In this document: positions 18,985 to 28,336 of the stretch, piece after piece
Layout of the letters: every line of letters starts with the position of its first letter
How positions within the stretch are numbered: the first letter of the stretch is position 1
Assembly (NCBI RefSeq): GCF_016612535.1
Contig: NZ_JAENXS010000006.1
Coordinates: forward strand, 1 to 64,000
DNA length: 64,000 nucleotides
Reading direction: 5' to 3'
Source of the DNA: Bradyrhizobium diazoefficiens
Lineage (GTDB): Bacteria > Pseudomonadota > Alphaproteobacteria > Rhizobiales > Xanthobacteraceae
The notes under the pieces: generated by a model
What the model was told of the DNA's origin: nothing
Seen by the model: the letters and a program-made list of their open reading frames with translations, nothing else
Database searches by the model: none
Translations under genes and position numbers: made by a program

Positions 18985-19141
18985 CCGTACGCGAACCGAG
19001 CAATGGCGGGGTCGCGATGGACATGCGCCGCGGTGGATGCTTAGAGGACGCTAGAAGATCCCTCACGGGGCTGGAGCAACGATCAATAATCATTGTGGTA
19101 CGCCTGACTCCGATCCGCGTTTTTGATATCTCGCACTGCAT

Positions 19142-19189
19142 CAATCGGTAAAATCGATTGTTTCTATGGTAGACATCCACGGATTGGAT
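19142..19189 (-). promoter_or_regulatory. nod box upstream of the nodA operon
   Basis: The minus strand shows the nod-box order: ATCCAATCC, then GTGGATG, then ACAATCGATTTTACCGATTG. It contains the paired ATC-N9-GAT elements to which NodD binds and keeps the four-T tract. It is oriented to drive nodA and its right edge lies 12 bases from the start of the decayed nodD, the standard divergent arrangement. Confidence 0.93.
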
Positions 19190-19200
19190 ACTTCCCGCCA

Positions 19201-20152
19201 TGCGTTTCAAAGGCTTGATCTGAAACTTCTCGTGGCGCTCACGCTCTGATGACGGAGCGCAACCTCACCGCGGCTGCGCGCAGAATCAATCTGAGCCAGC
19301 CGGCCATGAGCGCGGCGGTTGGCCGTTTGCGATTCTACTTTCGCGACGAACTATTTGCGATGAGGGGCAAAGAACTCGTGCCGACCCCACGCGCGGAAGC
19401 ACTCGCTGGCCCAATTCGCGAAGCCCTGCTGCACATCCAGCTCTCCATTATTTCGCGGGATGCGTTCAACCCAGCTTTATCGGATCGCCGGTTCAGGATC
19501 GGCGTTTCAGACTTCGTCATGATCGTGTTTCTTCAGGCGATCGTGGAGAGGCTCGCACGAGAGGCTCCGGGCGTCGCGTTGGACTTTCTGCCCCTCGCCG
19601 ACGACCCCGATGAGCTTCTTCAGCGCGGTGAGATCGACTTCCTTGTCTTGCCGGAAATGTACGTGTCGCGCTCCCATCCAAGAGCGGCGCTGTTCGAGGA
19701 GAAACTCGTATGCGTGGGGTGCCGGACCAACAAGCAGCTCTCACGCAAGCTGACGTTCGAGAAATACATGTCGATGGGACACGTAGCAGCCAATTCGGGC
19801 GCACGCGGAGGCCTCCGATCGAGGACTCGTTCCTGATTGAGCACGGTCTCAAGCGACGCCTCGAGGTTGTCGTGCAGAGCTTCAGCATGATCCGCCCATG
19901 CTCTTGGGCACTGGTCGGATAGGCACGATGCCCTCGTTGCTCGCCAGGCATTTCGGAAAGACGATGCCCCTGCGGATCGTCGATCTTCCGCTGGCAATCC
20001 CGTCTTTCACCGAGGCGGTCCAATGGCCGGCCCTTCACAATACCGATCCGGCAAGCATCTGGATGCGGACCCTATTGTTGGAGCAGGCCTCGCGCATGCC
20101 ATCGGCGCGCGCCACCGCATCAACTCGCAAGGCCTTTTCGCCTTCGAAGTGA
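19201..20152 (+). pseudogene. nodD: nodD, frameshifted
   Basis: This is the LysR-type flavonoid-responsive activator that normally stands divergent to nodA, but it is broken. MRFKGL is followed by a stop because one G is missing before the expected Asp codon. A second base is missing before LMTERN. The longest surviving piece (19249-19836) carries the helix-turn-helix ([15 protein letters not shown]) and most of the ligand domain, ending after [12 protein letters not shown]. Another shift follows, after which [16 protein letters not shown] and then [13 protein letters not shown] and [20 protein letters not shown] can be read in other frames. At least four lesions make sequencing error unlikely as the sole cause. 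NodD must be supplied from elsewhere in the genome. Confidence 0.9.
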
Positions 20153-20510
20153 ATGGAACACCGTTGCACAATTCAGATGTGAACTGAAAGCAACCTGCTA
20201 GTGAATGGCGGCAGAAGGACTCAAATGTTCTTTTGTTGCATCTTCGCGTTCAACTGTTCTGACCCCGCCGTCAGAGCCGGCGCATGACGTCGAGCCCATA
20301 GCGAAGGGCTGAGCAGATGCAGCACACTCGGGCCGCTGATGTCGCCAAGTGTGTTGCGTCGACCTCACTCTGTCGCCGCGACAATTTGACGACGCATCAC
20401 TTTGGTGGTAGCCGCGCACTCCCGTCGCTTTCATCGACATGCAATGTGTCGCTTGCGATCGTCCCTAGTAATGGAGCCAACATGTCATTGGTCTCTGGCC
20501 GTGCTGATCG
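20153..20510. other. Stretch without recognisable gene
   Basis: No supported gene is seen between the decayed nodD and the next small frame. No repeats or regulatory motifs were recognised. Confidence 0.3.
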
Positions 20511-20678
20511 ATGTCGATCGATGACGAAATCGCGAATCAGTTGGCGCGATTGGCAAGGCGCAATGTGCGGCTGCTGCACATGTCGAACACGCCAAGGGAT
20601 GCACGGACGTGCAAGTTGATCCCGTTTCGGACCATGCAGAAACCGCCTCGCGCCTGCGCCTGCCGGTGTCCTCCCTGA
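20511..20678 (+). CDS. Possible small hypothetical protein
   Basis: A 55-residue frame beginning MSIDDEIANQLARLARRN, with a helical charged N-terminus and a Cys/Pro/Arg-rich end. The N-terminal part looks like real protein, but no ribosome binding site is evident and the ending may be degraded. The function is unknown. Confidence 0.25.
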   Translation: MSIDDEIANQLARLARRNVRLLHMSNTPRDARTCKLIPFRTMQKPPRACACRCPP

Positions 20679-21166
20679 ACTCACCACCGCGCAGATCTCA
20701 GCCGGTAGTCCGGCTCGCGTATCCGCACGAATACGGGAATGATAGTTCGACGGTCCTTGGCCCCCCGCGCAAAAGAACGCCTGCTGGTCTCTCAATGACG
20801 CACCGCAAGCAAGCCGCTCTCATCGGCCGTTCTCAGTTGCGATCGCCGCGACATCTCTATTCCTGCCGCATCTCCTCTCATCTCTGGCGGTGATCGTTCA
20901 GGCGCCGCGATGCTCTGACCCGAACAGTTCGCCGTCGGTTTCGCGCACCAGTCCGCTGTGGATTCCGCAGAGCATTCGATTACCTAGATTCGCTTGGCAT
21001 CGGCTGCCTCGCTTTCAGGCAAGGCAAAGTCGGTCGCTGTTGCACAACCGCGTCACTTGGGCGCTTATCGCTCCTTCCTCGATGAACGTTGCCGATCTGT
21101 CGTCTTTTCGCCTAACGGCGCAGTCAAGCGCCTCGGCCACTAACGCGATCACAAACACGGAGCCGA
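20679..21166. other. Stretch without recognisable gene
   Basis: Overlapping open frames are present but none is convincing, and no distinct motif was found. Confidence 0.3.
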
Positions 21167-21445
21167 ATGTTGCTGCAGTATAGTGGTGTCTACGATCCGG
21201 AAGATCTCACGGTCCTCAGCGCGATGTTTGATAAAGTCATCGCGTCGCTGCCGGCATGCATGCGAACGCCTGACAACCGGATCACAATCGCCAAACTTGT
21301 TCTGGAGCGCACAGCAGCAAGCCAATCCGGCTTGGCGTCCCTTATGCTCTTGCTCGACGCCCTTCCATCCGCCCACTCGGTTGAGCGGCGACCGGAGGAG
21401 AGCCAGCCTGCTTGCGCCCGAAGAGACGACTGTTCAACCAGCTGA
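21167..21445 (+). CDS. Small conserved hypothetical protein
   Basis: A 92-residue protein. Residues 1-70 (MLLQYSGVYDPEDLTVLSAM, then SLPACMRTPDNRITIAKLVLERTA) look like a compact helical domain of the type found in several Bradyrhizobium small proteins. The last 20 residues are less regular. GGAG lies seven bases before the ATG. It precedes merR by 55 bases, but merR has its own promoter-like element in between. The function is unknown. Confidence 0.55.
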   Translation: MLLQYSGVYDPEDLTVLSAMFDKVIASLPACMRTPDNRITIAKLVLERTAASQSGLASLMLLLDALPSAHSVERRPEESQPACARRDDCSTS

Positions 21446-21454
21446 TTCAAGTAG

Positions 21455-21487
21455 CTTGATTCTCACGTGACGTCAGGTTGTAGGCTT
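21455..21487 (+). promoter_or_regulatory. MerR-type promoter/operator A (merR itself)
   Basis: TTGATT (21456-21461), a 19-base spacer with ACGTGACGTCA at its centre, then TAGGCT (21481-21486). A 19-base spacer is typical of promoters that MerR-family proteins twist into activity. The merR ATG at 21501 lies only 15 bases after the -10 element, so the message is predicted to be nearly leaderless. The same element recurs at least five more times in this window. Confidence 0.7.
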
Positions 21488-21500
21488 CCAATTGAACATC

Positions 21501-22211
21501 ATGATCAAAGCTACACCACGACGGCGTCGATGGCGCATTGGAGAACTTGCGGAGGCGACCGGAGTCACGGTACGCACGCTGCATCACTACGAGCACAGGG
21601 GTCTGCTCAGTGCGTCCGAACGTACGGACGGCGGTCATCGAATGTACGAACGTGAAAGCATTCAAAGGGTGTCGCAAATTCGTGCGCTGCGCGAGCTTGG
21701 CTTCTCGCTGAACGATATTCGCACAGCAATGGGGGGCACGACTTCACTTACTGACCTCTTGCGCAAACATCTGGAGCAAATTGAACTTCAGGTCGCACGC
21801 ACGACTCAGTTGCGGGATCGTTTGCGCAACATGACGACGGGCTCTGAGACGCAAGTCAGCGTGCATGAGCTTCCTGCTGCTCTGAGTGCGGCCTCGCGCG
21901 CTGACGCACGCCCACAGCCTCCGCCATGCACGTGCGCCGTCGGTGTTGATCGAGAAGAGCGCTGGCGAAAGATCCGGGATGAATTACGCGACTGTGTTGA
22001 TCGCGGCGAGCACCCTTGCAGCGAGCGGGCCGCTGCCGTGGCACTCAAGGCGCGCGCGCTCATCACAGAGATTGCGGGGTCTGACCCGGCGGCCTCAACC
22101 ATGCTGAAAGTTCTTGCGCGACTGAGCACGCCACGCAACCTGGCCGGCTGGAACCACAGCTTGATGCAATACCTTGATCTCGCAATGGCCGCACTGCAGG
22201 ACAGGCAGTAG
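21501..22211 (+). CDS. MerR-family transcriptional regulator
   Basis: A 236-residue regulator. Residues 8-75 form the MerR DNA-binding domain: WRIGELAEATGVTVRTLHHYEHRGLL is the helix-turn-helix, and GGHRMYERESIQRV the wing. A coiled dimerisation helix follows (LTDLLRKHLEQIELQVARTTQLRDRLR). The C-terminal half contains CTC near residue 143 and a helical domain (ERWRKIRDELRDCVDRGEHPCSERA...), loosely like TipA-type ligand domains; the ligand is unknown. The ATG at 21501 is preferred over the TTG at 21492 because the conserved domain follows directly. The promoter element A overlaps its upstream region, suggesting autoregulation, and similar elements are scattered through the island. Confidence 0.88.
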   Translation: MIKATPRRRRWRIGELAEATGVTVRTLHHYEHRGLLSASERTDGGHRMYERESIQRVSQIRALRELGFSLNDIRTAMGGTTSLTDLLRKHLEQIELQVARTTQLRDRLRNMTTGSETQVSVHELPAALSAASRADARPQPPPCTCAVGVDREERWRKIRDELRDCVDRGEHPCSERAAAVALKARALITEIAGSDPAASTMLKVLARLSTPRNLAGWNHSLMQYLDLAMAALQDRQ

Positions 22212-22378
22212 CGCGGCCGCCGATTCAGACGCGTCCTTCATTTGAAGGATTAGCGACCGCAGGCCTTGAATGCTGCGTTTCCGGCTCAGGGTTCTTTCAT
22301 GCCTTTCCATCATCCTTCCGCTGTCGCTCCCTTCACGAGAACCACTCATGACCATTCGAGATGCGTGTCTCAAACGGA

Positions 22379-22412
22379 CTTGAATCGGACGTAACGTCAG
22401 ATTGTAAGATTG
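22379..22412 (+). promoter_or_regulatory. MerR-type promoter/operator B
   Basis: TTGAAT (22380-22385), a 19-base spacer containing GACGTAACGTC, then TAAGAT (22405-22410). The spacer palindrome is perfect over 11 bases and extends imperfectly to 21. The next gene is the ABC-type binding protein at 22808, 400 bases downstream. A hairpin (ACGCTCT/AGAGCGT) lies just after the predicted start, so a short leader RNA is possible. Confidence 0.65.
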
Positions 22413-22807
22413 ACTCTGCTGGCGCGGGGACGCTCTCAAGAGCGTGTGTTGCCCTTGGCCCCGCACGCCTGTTTTTCCACCGTGCGCGTCCTTGGCGTTC
22501 GCAAAACAATGAAGGATCGTTATGGCGCTACCAGAGTCTGATCAGCGCGGATTCGTTTGCGCCGCCCGCGAGTGTCGTCCGAGCCAGCTTTCCTCTGACG
22601 CAGCCCGAGTGCTGGGCGGAAGAAAGGATCCTTGCGGCATCGTTCGCAAATCTTTCACTCACCACGGCACGCGCGCGAGCATCGGGCGGAGAACGGCTCC
22701 CAGCAAGGGCCTCCGGTCCCACGGCTCTCGTTGTGCGACGCCTCAGCAAAAGTAAATAAGTCCAGGCAGATCCGGTCGCAGACTCAAGCCCATATGGGAA
22801 GCTCATA
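22413..22807. other. Leader region before the binding-protein gene
   Basis: No gene is supported; frames seen here on both strands lack family character. It may be the untranslated leader from element B to the gene at 22808. Confidence 0.3.
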
Positions 22808-23911
22808 ATGTCAATCCATCGCGCCATTTCTCTCGCAGCGATTTCACTCCTTGCTTTGATGTCCGCTGCATCTGCGGCCGACATCAATATTGCTGTGGCA
22901 GGACCGATGACTGGAAGCAATGCTGCGCTGGGAGCGCAGATGCGAGACGGCGCTGCTGCCGCCGTCGATGATTTGAATGCGTCAGGCCTCCTTCCAGGAA
23001 CGAAGGTCGTGTTGAGCATCGCCGACGACGCATGCGATCCCAAGCAGGCGGTCATCGTCGCCAATCGGCTTGCATCAGATCAGGTCAAGTTGGTCGTTGG
23101 CCACTTTTGTTCCTCCTCGTCGATACCGGCGTCCAACGTTTACGACGAGGCGCAACTTGTTCAGATATCGCCCGGATCGACCAATCCCGCGCTCACAGAG
23201 CGTGGCATAAAATCCGTGTTTCGTATCTGCGGGCGCGACGACCAGCAAGGCGTCGTGGCGGCTGAATATATCCGCCGGCACTTCCCCAACACCAAGATTG
23301 CCGTACTCGACGACAAGAGCACCGCTGGCAAAGGCATTGCCGATGTCGTCTCGAATCATCTTCGGGTGCTCGGGATGTCGGATGTGAAGCGACAAAGTTA
23401 TGTGGCCGGGGAGAAGGACTACACGGCCCTGGTTTCGAGGATGAAGGCGGACGGGATCAAGCTTGCTTACATCGGTGGCTACTACAATGAGGTCGGGCTG
23501 ATCGTGCGCCAGGCCTCAGATGCAGGTGCAGGTATGACCGTGATGGCCAATGATCCTCTGATGACCCACGATTTTTCGATGATCGCGGGCAAAGCCGGAA
23601 ACGGTACACTGTTCACCTTTATGCCGGATCCCACCAAGAATGCTGACGCGGCAAGCGTCGTGGCACGACTGAAGGCCTCCAACCGATCTGCCGAAGGTTA
23701 CTCGCTTTACGCCTATGCTGCTGTGCAGGCATGGGCGAAAGCCGCAAAACGCGCGGGCGCTTTCGATTCTGTGAAAGTGGCAGCTACGCTGCGTTCGCAG
23801 CCAATTGACACGGTGATCGGGGTCGTCCGATTCGACGCCAAGGGAGACAATTCGGCTCCCGGCTTCGTTGTCTACCGTTGGCAAGACAACATCGTCGAAC
23901 AGGCCGAGTGA
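22808..23911 (+). CDS. Branched-chain amino acid-type ABC transporter substrate-binding protein
   Basis: A 367-residue periplasmic protein of the LivJ/LivK group. A signal peptide (residues 1-23) ends at SAASA before ADINIAVAGPMTGSNAALG, the usual start of the mature domain. QMRDGAAAAVDDLNASGLLPG, DDACDPKQAV and ISPGSTNPALTERG match the two-lobed ligand-binding fold. No permease or ATPase genes accompany it, so it must use a transporter encoded elsewhere or act as a sensor. GGGAAG precedes the ATG. Promoter-like element B lies 400 bases upstream. The ligand is unknown. Confidence 0.88.
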   Translation: MSIHRAISLAAISLLALMSAASAADINIAVAGPMTGSNAALGAQMRDGAAAAVDDLNASGLLPGTKVVLSIADDACDPKQAVIVANRLASDQVKLVVGHFCSSSSIPASNVYDEAQLVQISPGSTNPALTERGIKSVFRICGRDDQQGVVAAEYIRRHFPNTKIAVLDDKSTAGKGIADVVSNHLRVLGMSDVKRQSYVAGEKDYTALVSRMKADGIKLAYIGGYYNEVGLIVRQASDAGAGMTVMANDPLMTHDFSMIAGKAGNGTLFTFMPDPTKNADAASVVARLKASNRSAEGYSLYAYAAVQAWAKAAKRAGAFDSVKVAATLRSQPIDTVIGVVRFDAKGDNSAPGFVVYRWQDNIVEQAE

Positions 23912-24121
23912 ATTGATCCCCACTCATCACGGCTGGATCGGCCCGTTCAGCCGCTCGATGCAGTGATGCATCTGTCAAGGGGCACGAGCGCACCGCTATG
24001 ATTTTCGTCCCGCGTAACCGGACTTCTTCAGAACTCTCGATATTCGATCCAGCTGGTCAACTGGTGCGGTTTGCCGCGCTTGTTGACCTGGGCTGCACCA
24101 CACCAAAACGGAGGCTCTCCA

Positions 24122-25285
24122 ATGCGGAAGATACTTGTAGCTTGTAGCATGCTCGTTCTTGCTCAAGCTCAAGCCAATGCTCAAGATTCCCACCTGCTTG
24201 CCGCGGTGGAGCAACCTGCCGCGGCAGGTGAGGCTGATGATCAATCGGCCCAAGAGCCATTTGGAACGCCAGAGGCTCCAAGCCCAGTTCCGGCTGATAC
24301 TACCGAGTTGGGGTCCATTGACGCGACCATTATGTTTCTTGCGGACGTATATGGACCAGCGCCACAAACAGCGGAGCGTCGCAGTCTTCGTTATGAACAA
24401 GCCAAGAGATACATTGACGCGCATCCGGGTACGCCTGGCGTGCTGTTCATTGAAGACGTCATCGATCATCGTGGCTCGAACGACTTGGGACCACATCACG
24501 AGCTCGAGTATCGCGAGACGCCGGCTCACTATTACGTGGGCGGCGGGACTCTAAATGACACTGTGTTCGGCTTCGTTGACGGACCGTTTCCTCCCGTGTG
24601 GACGATTGAGGCGGCACCGGTCTATTCCAGTCTTATCTATGTCGATGCACAAGGCAACGAGACGTATGTCAGCGAGAGCAAGGTCAAGCAGATGAACGAT
24701 CTCGCCCCCGAACTGCTGGACGAGATGATGCGACGCCAGGATGCGGATCGACGTTATCATGCCGATCAAGGCTTTCGGGCAGATGAGATTCAGAGAGCCG
24801 CGGATAACGGCGATAACTTCCGCCTAGCCCAACTCACCGAGCAGAAACGGCAAGCACAAGCTGCGTATTGTGCGGCGATGCAGGTGCGTCAGAAGCGGGA
24901 TGCGGAGATCGATCGGATGCATGACCTCAACTCGAAGGCGGACGCCGGTACGATCAGCGCTCCCGAGCGAGGGGAACTCGACAACTACTCCAAGCGATCT
25001 GAGTTCATCGACTCGACTGCACTTATTTCTGACCGCGATGCCGCTGGTCCTCCGCCAATCAGCTGCCCATTGTGTCGGAGCACGAACATCGCAGTATTGC
25101 GAACTCGACATTTTACGGGGAGATACCAGTTTACCTCTAGCGAGGACCGGTCTGTGGTCATGGCTTATCGCCACGGTTACGCAGGTCCTATTGGCCTGCT
25201 GATCGGTCTGCCGAAGGATCTGTCAGGACCGATATTCGGTAACTGGACCAATGCGGGAATGACCTTGCCGTCCCCCCAGAAGTGA
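24122..25285 (+). CDS. Secreted protein of unknown function
   Basis: A 387-residue protein with a signal peptide (MRKILVACSMLVLAQAQANA, cleavage near residue 20). A Pro/Ala/Glu-rich linker follows to about residue 65. The middle region contains LEYRETPAHYYVGGG and ETYVSESKVKQMNDL. Residues about 215-300 are strongly charged and probably coiled coil. The C-terminus has a Cys pair (SCPLC) and a Gly-rich ending. No known domain is recognised. The start at 24122 is chosen because the signal peptide begins there. It stands alone, upstream of and convergent with a LuxR-type gene. Confidence 0.6.
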   Translation: MRKILVACSMLVLAQAQANAQDSHLLAAVEQPAAAGEADDQSAQEPFGTPEAPSPVPADTTELGSIDATIMFLADVYGPAPQTAERRSLRYEQAKRYIDAHPGTPGVLFIEDVIDHRGSNDLGPHHELEYRETPAHYYVGGGTLNDTVFGFVDGPFPPVWTIEAAPVYSSLIYVDAQGNETYVSESKVKQMNDLAPELLDEMMRRQDADRRYHADQGFRADEIQRAADNGDNFRLAQLTEQKRQAQAAYCAAMQVRQKRDAEIDRMHDLNSKADAGTISAPERGELDNYSKRSEFIDSTALISDRDAAGPPPISCPLCRSTNIAVLRTRHFTGRYQFTSSEDRSVVMAYRHGYAGPIGLLIGLPKDLSGPIFGNWTNAGMTLPSPQK

Positions 25286-25556
25286 CAGCAGTTTGCGACG
25301 CCGCCCAGCATGGTCTGCATAGGCACGATCAGGACCGTTCCGCCGGTCCGTGCGAACCTAAGCCCGTGCTTACTGGAATGCTCGGCGCCTGGTCAGTCCT
25401 TGCTGGCGCTATCGAATCGGCGAAAGCGGTCGTCCACGAGAACCGGCTGCCACGGCTCCGTGCGGCTCGAGGCGATGTCCACGCTTGTGGTTTGCAGTTC
25501 CAGGACGGACGCCTCTCACCGAACGATTCGGTCGGTGCAAGGGACGGGCCGGGCAT

Positions 25557-26282
25557 TCAAATGAGGTTCTGGCGAATGGCCTTTGCAATTCCGTGGGTCC
25601 GGTTTGAAGTACCGAGCTTTCGGATCGCGTTCTTGAGATGGAAGTTGACCGTATTCTCGCTCACCTCGAGTATCTTGCCTATTTCCCAGGAGGACTTGCC
25701 CTCTCCCACCCATCGCAAGCAATCTTTTTCCCGCTCTGACAGTGCAACTTCGCAAGTTGAGCCCCTCGCGGGGGGGCGCGAGATCTCGGCAAGGGCAATG
25801 TGGAAGTGCCAGGCTAATACGTTGAGATGACTCATCTGGCACTGCGGATCAGCATCGTCGAACGGGGATGCAAAGGATGCCAGAGCGACTTGGCCCAATG
25901 GTCCGTACAACGGCACGCTCATACCGTGCTTCAGACCTGCCTCTTTGGCTTCTGCGAGTACGCGCTGCTCGCTGGGTTGCAACTGACATTTCTTGGCAAG
26001 TTGATCCCACAGGAACGGCCGCGAAAGCGTTGGTGCCCGTCGTACCACCGGATCTATGACACGGTACTTGCGTTCAACGTACCGGCCGCACCAATCGGGC
26101 GGGAAGGTCACCGTCACCGCTGAGGGCAGATATTCGGGTAGACCACATGCCTCGGCGAAAGTGAGGGCTCCATAAGCGACTTCAGTGAAGCCTTTCTCAC
26201 TTGCGCAGCTTACGAGAAGGTCGAACAGGACCTTGATGGAGTGCGTTGCCTTGGCGCATTCGATGAAATTGAAAAGATCCAT
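25557..26282 (-). CDS. LuxR-family regulator with autoinducer-binding-like domain
   Basis: A 241-residue protein. Residues 1-165 resemble the autoinducer-binding domain (RYVERKYRVIDPVVRRA; the family has W and D residues in such positions; FLWDQL; GLKHGMSVPLYGPLG). Residues about 181-235 form the LuxR helix-turn-helix (LSEREKDCLRWVGEGKSSWEIGKIL, then SENTVNFHLKNAIRKLG). No luxI-type synthase was found nearby on either strand, so it is probably a LuxR solo that reads another signal. An ATG start is seen. It converges with the secreted-protein gene at 24122-25285. Confidence 0.88.
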   Translation of the reverse strand: MDLFNFIECAKATHSIKVLFDLLVSCASEKGFTEVAYGALTFAEACGLPEYLPSAVTVTFPPDWCGRYVERKYRVIDPVVRRAPTLSRPFLWDQLAKKCQLQPSEQRVLAEAKEAGLKHGMSVPLYGPLGQVALASFASPFDDADPQCQMSHLNVLAWHFHIALAEISRPPARGSTCEVALSEREKDCLRWVGEGKSSWEIGKILEVSENTVNFHLKNAIRKLGTSNRTHGIAKAIRQNLI

Positions 26283-28105
26283 GTAGCGCCTCTCGAGGCC
26301 GCGCGCCCCAAATGTCGTACTGCGTCGTTGGGCGGAGCTTGTTGAGGGCGGAGCGTCGTTCGATCGCCTTCACCGTTGGCTTCGCCTCTTTGCAATGCGA
26401 GCGCTCGAGCGTTGCGGCACGCAGTTCCCGAGTTGGTTAAGCTCTCCCGAAACGCGCTCGGAAGGATAGGCGCCTCGAAGCAGCGGCGGCTTGAGAAGGC
26501 CGCGGACGGCCATCGATCGCCTAGGCGCGCGGACACATCGCAACTGTCGCGTCGACACACTGTGATGCCGCTGCTGGGGGCGCGCTGACGAGGAGAACGG
26601 TGCGGCGTCCAATTCGGTCCCAGGTCGGCTTCTGGTTGCGATTCGGCTCGTCGCAGCGCGCAGCGCCGGCTTTTACGAAGAGCGAAAGTGGCCGATATCG
26701 CGCTGTCGGCGAGCATCTCGCTGACTTGAGCATGACTGACGTCTAAAAGTGTGCGGTTGTGCCATTTTAGGGGCCATAGCGGTGGCGGGGCCTCGACGTA
26801 CGTCTTTAAGTCTCCGCAGCCCGGATCCACGGTGGAGCGAAGCGCTTCCGCTTCCTTTGTTCGATGCTGGTGACGACGCGCTTGATGGGCCGCACGAGAT
26901 CGCCGTTGCCGAGGACGAGAGCGCGCAAGGCTCGCACGCCATCTCAAGGGCCAATGGCCAAGACTTTCAGCTCGTCGCGGCACATGTTCCCTCACCTCCG
27001 CCACTGACGCCGTTGCGATCAACTCGCACCGTCCAGAATGGCCGGAATTACGCCGGCGCGCCTGACCTGGAGCTGGGATGCGGGCCCGCGCGCTGTCGCC
27101 ACTTTGCTTCATCGAGACGAAACGGTGCATGCGGCACTCCGGCACTTCCGAGCTGGCCTGAAGACAGCAATTGCCGTACCAGTTCCCGGCAGTCATGAAT
27201 TCACTTCTAAAGCAGTCTGTTGAGCCATTCGCCGGTCGTTCGCCGGGCCAGAGGACCGAAGCAATTCCGACATTCGTCCGAATGCGACACTGCGCTTTAC
27301 TACAAGCGCGATTTTTGGCGATGCAGGTCTGCACACTTGCCGCTGGGGACGACAGACGCACCCCGTCTGCCGCACCAGGCAGCCGCGCAAGAGGCGCCCC
27401 TGTAATCCCATGCACGGCGAAGCGTATGGTCGAGAACTGCTGAACGCGGCCGACCGTCAGACCGACGTCATCCAGTCCTGGCAAACAAGGATCGAGCGTG
27501 CCGGTGCGGCACCAATGCTCCAGGTCGCGACCAGCGATTCGCTCCCCCTCGATGTCAGAGCATACTCGGCCGCTGGCTGGTCCACTTGCGGATCATCGGA
27601 CAGATCGCCTTGACCGGATACTGGACGACGCATGCGGCTGAATGGCCGCCCCCTTCAAGATCTGTACGATGGACCGGTGCTCATCGCTCGACGCCGTCCC
27701 CGATCTGCACAGTTGCGGGCAGTTGCCGCCAGGCTCTCACTATCGACGACCGGAATAAACCAGATGCCAACACGTCATTCCAATTGCCCGGGGCGGCAGC
27801 ACTGCTCCTCGACTGAGCTTTTCAAGGCGCGATCGTTGTCACATGGTTGACCGAATGTGGCACTTGGTTGTTGCCAAGAGCCTCGGTCGCGTTGCACCAG
27901 AGACTGAGCGAGTGACGACGGGATTGAGGCGTGCAGCATCCCGTCGTTCTGGAGCGTTCGCGCCAAACGGGAATGCGCCACAACCCGAATGCGCGACCCG
28001 CGAACAACACCCTCGGCGCCGTTTACATCCGACGTGCGCCGAGGGCTTTTGCGTGCACGGACAATGAATCCGCTCGCAAAGTCAACATCAACTCTTTTGG
28101 TCCAT
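26283..28105. other. Long stretch of decayed sequence without intact gene
   Basis: A 424-residue open frame on the minus strand runs through here but has no family character and overlaps the LuxR start; it is probably chance. A second minus-strand phase near 26780-26920 gives ALVLGNGDLVRPIKRVVTS, which reads like a remnant of an unidentified gene. No terminator, repeat or operator was identified. Confidence 0.35.
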
Positions 28106-28336
28106 TCAGTGCAACTCCCCGCTAGGAGGACCGACGAACTCCAGAATCGACTCTGCCTTCTGAACCTCGTGCGCGAGGCGCTTGAAAATACGAATGGCAG
28201 ACGCCGGCGTAATGAGGAGTCCAACTCTCTCGCAGGCGAGTTCGAAGTGACGCGCGACCTGCTCGTTACTAGGGGCAACTCGGCCCTGCAGCGCGCATCT
28301 GGTTAGCGAGGCGAGCATGTGCTCGACCACATCCAT
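28106..28336 (-). CDS. Small conserved hypothetical protein
   Basis: A 76-residue helical protein starting MDVVEHMLASLTRCALQGRV. The core (RVAPSNEQVARHFELACERVGLLITPASAIRIFKRLA) looks like well-kept coding sequence. Upstream in-frame GTG and TTG starts (up to 28387) would add 12-17 residues, and GGAAGAG lies in that region, so the true start is uncertain. The gene stands alone. The function is unknown. Confidence 0.55.
   Translation of the reverse strand: MDVVEHMLASLTRCALQGRVAPSNEQVARHFELACERVGLLITPASAIRIFKRLAHEVQKAESILEFVGPPSGELH

Noticed and set aside
22439..22495. Hairpin and T-run after MerR element B as a small RNA
   Set aside because: The stem is not next to the T-run, so a terminator is not supported; left as a possible leader structure.
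26210..27484. A 424-residue minus-strand open frame
   Set aside because: It overlaps the LuxR start out of phase and has random-looking Arg/Ser/Ala composition.
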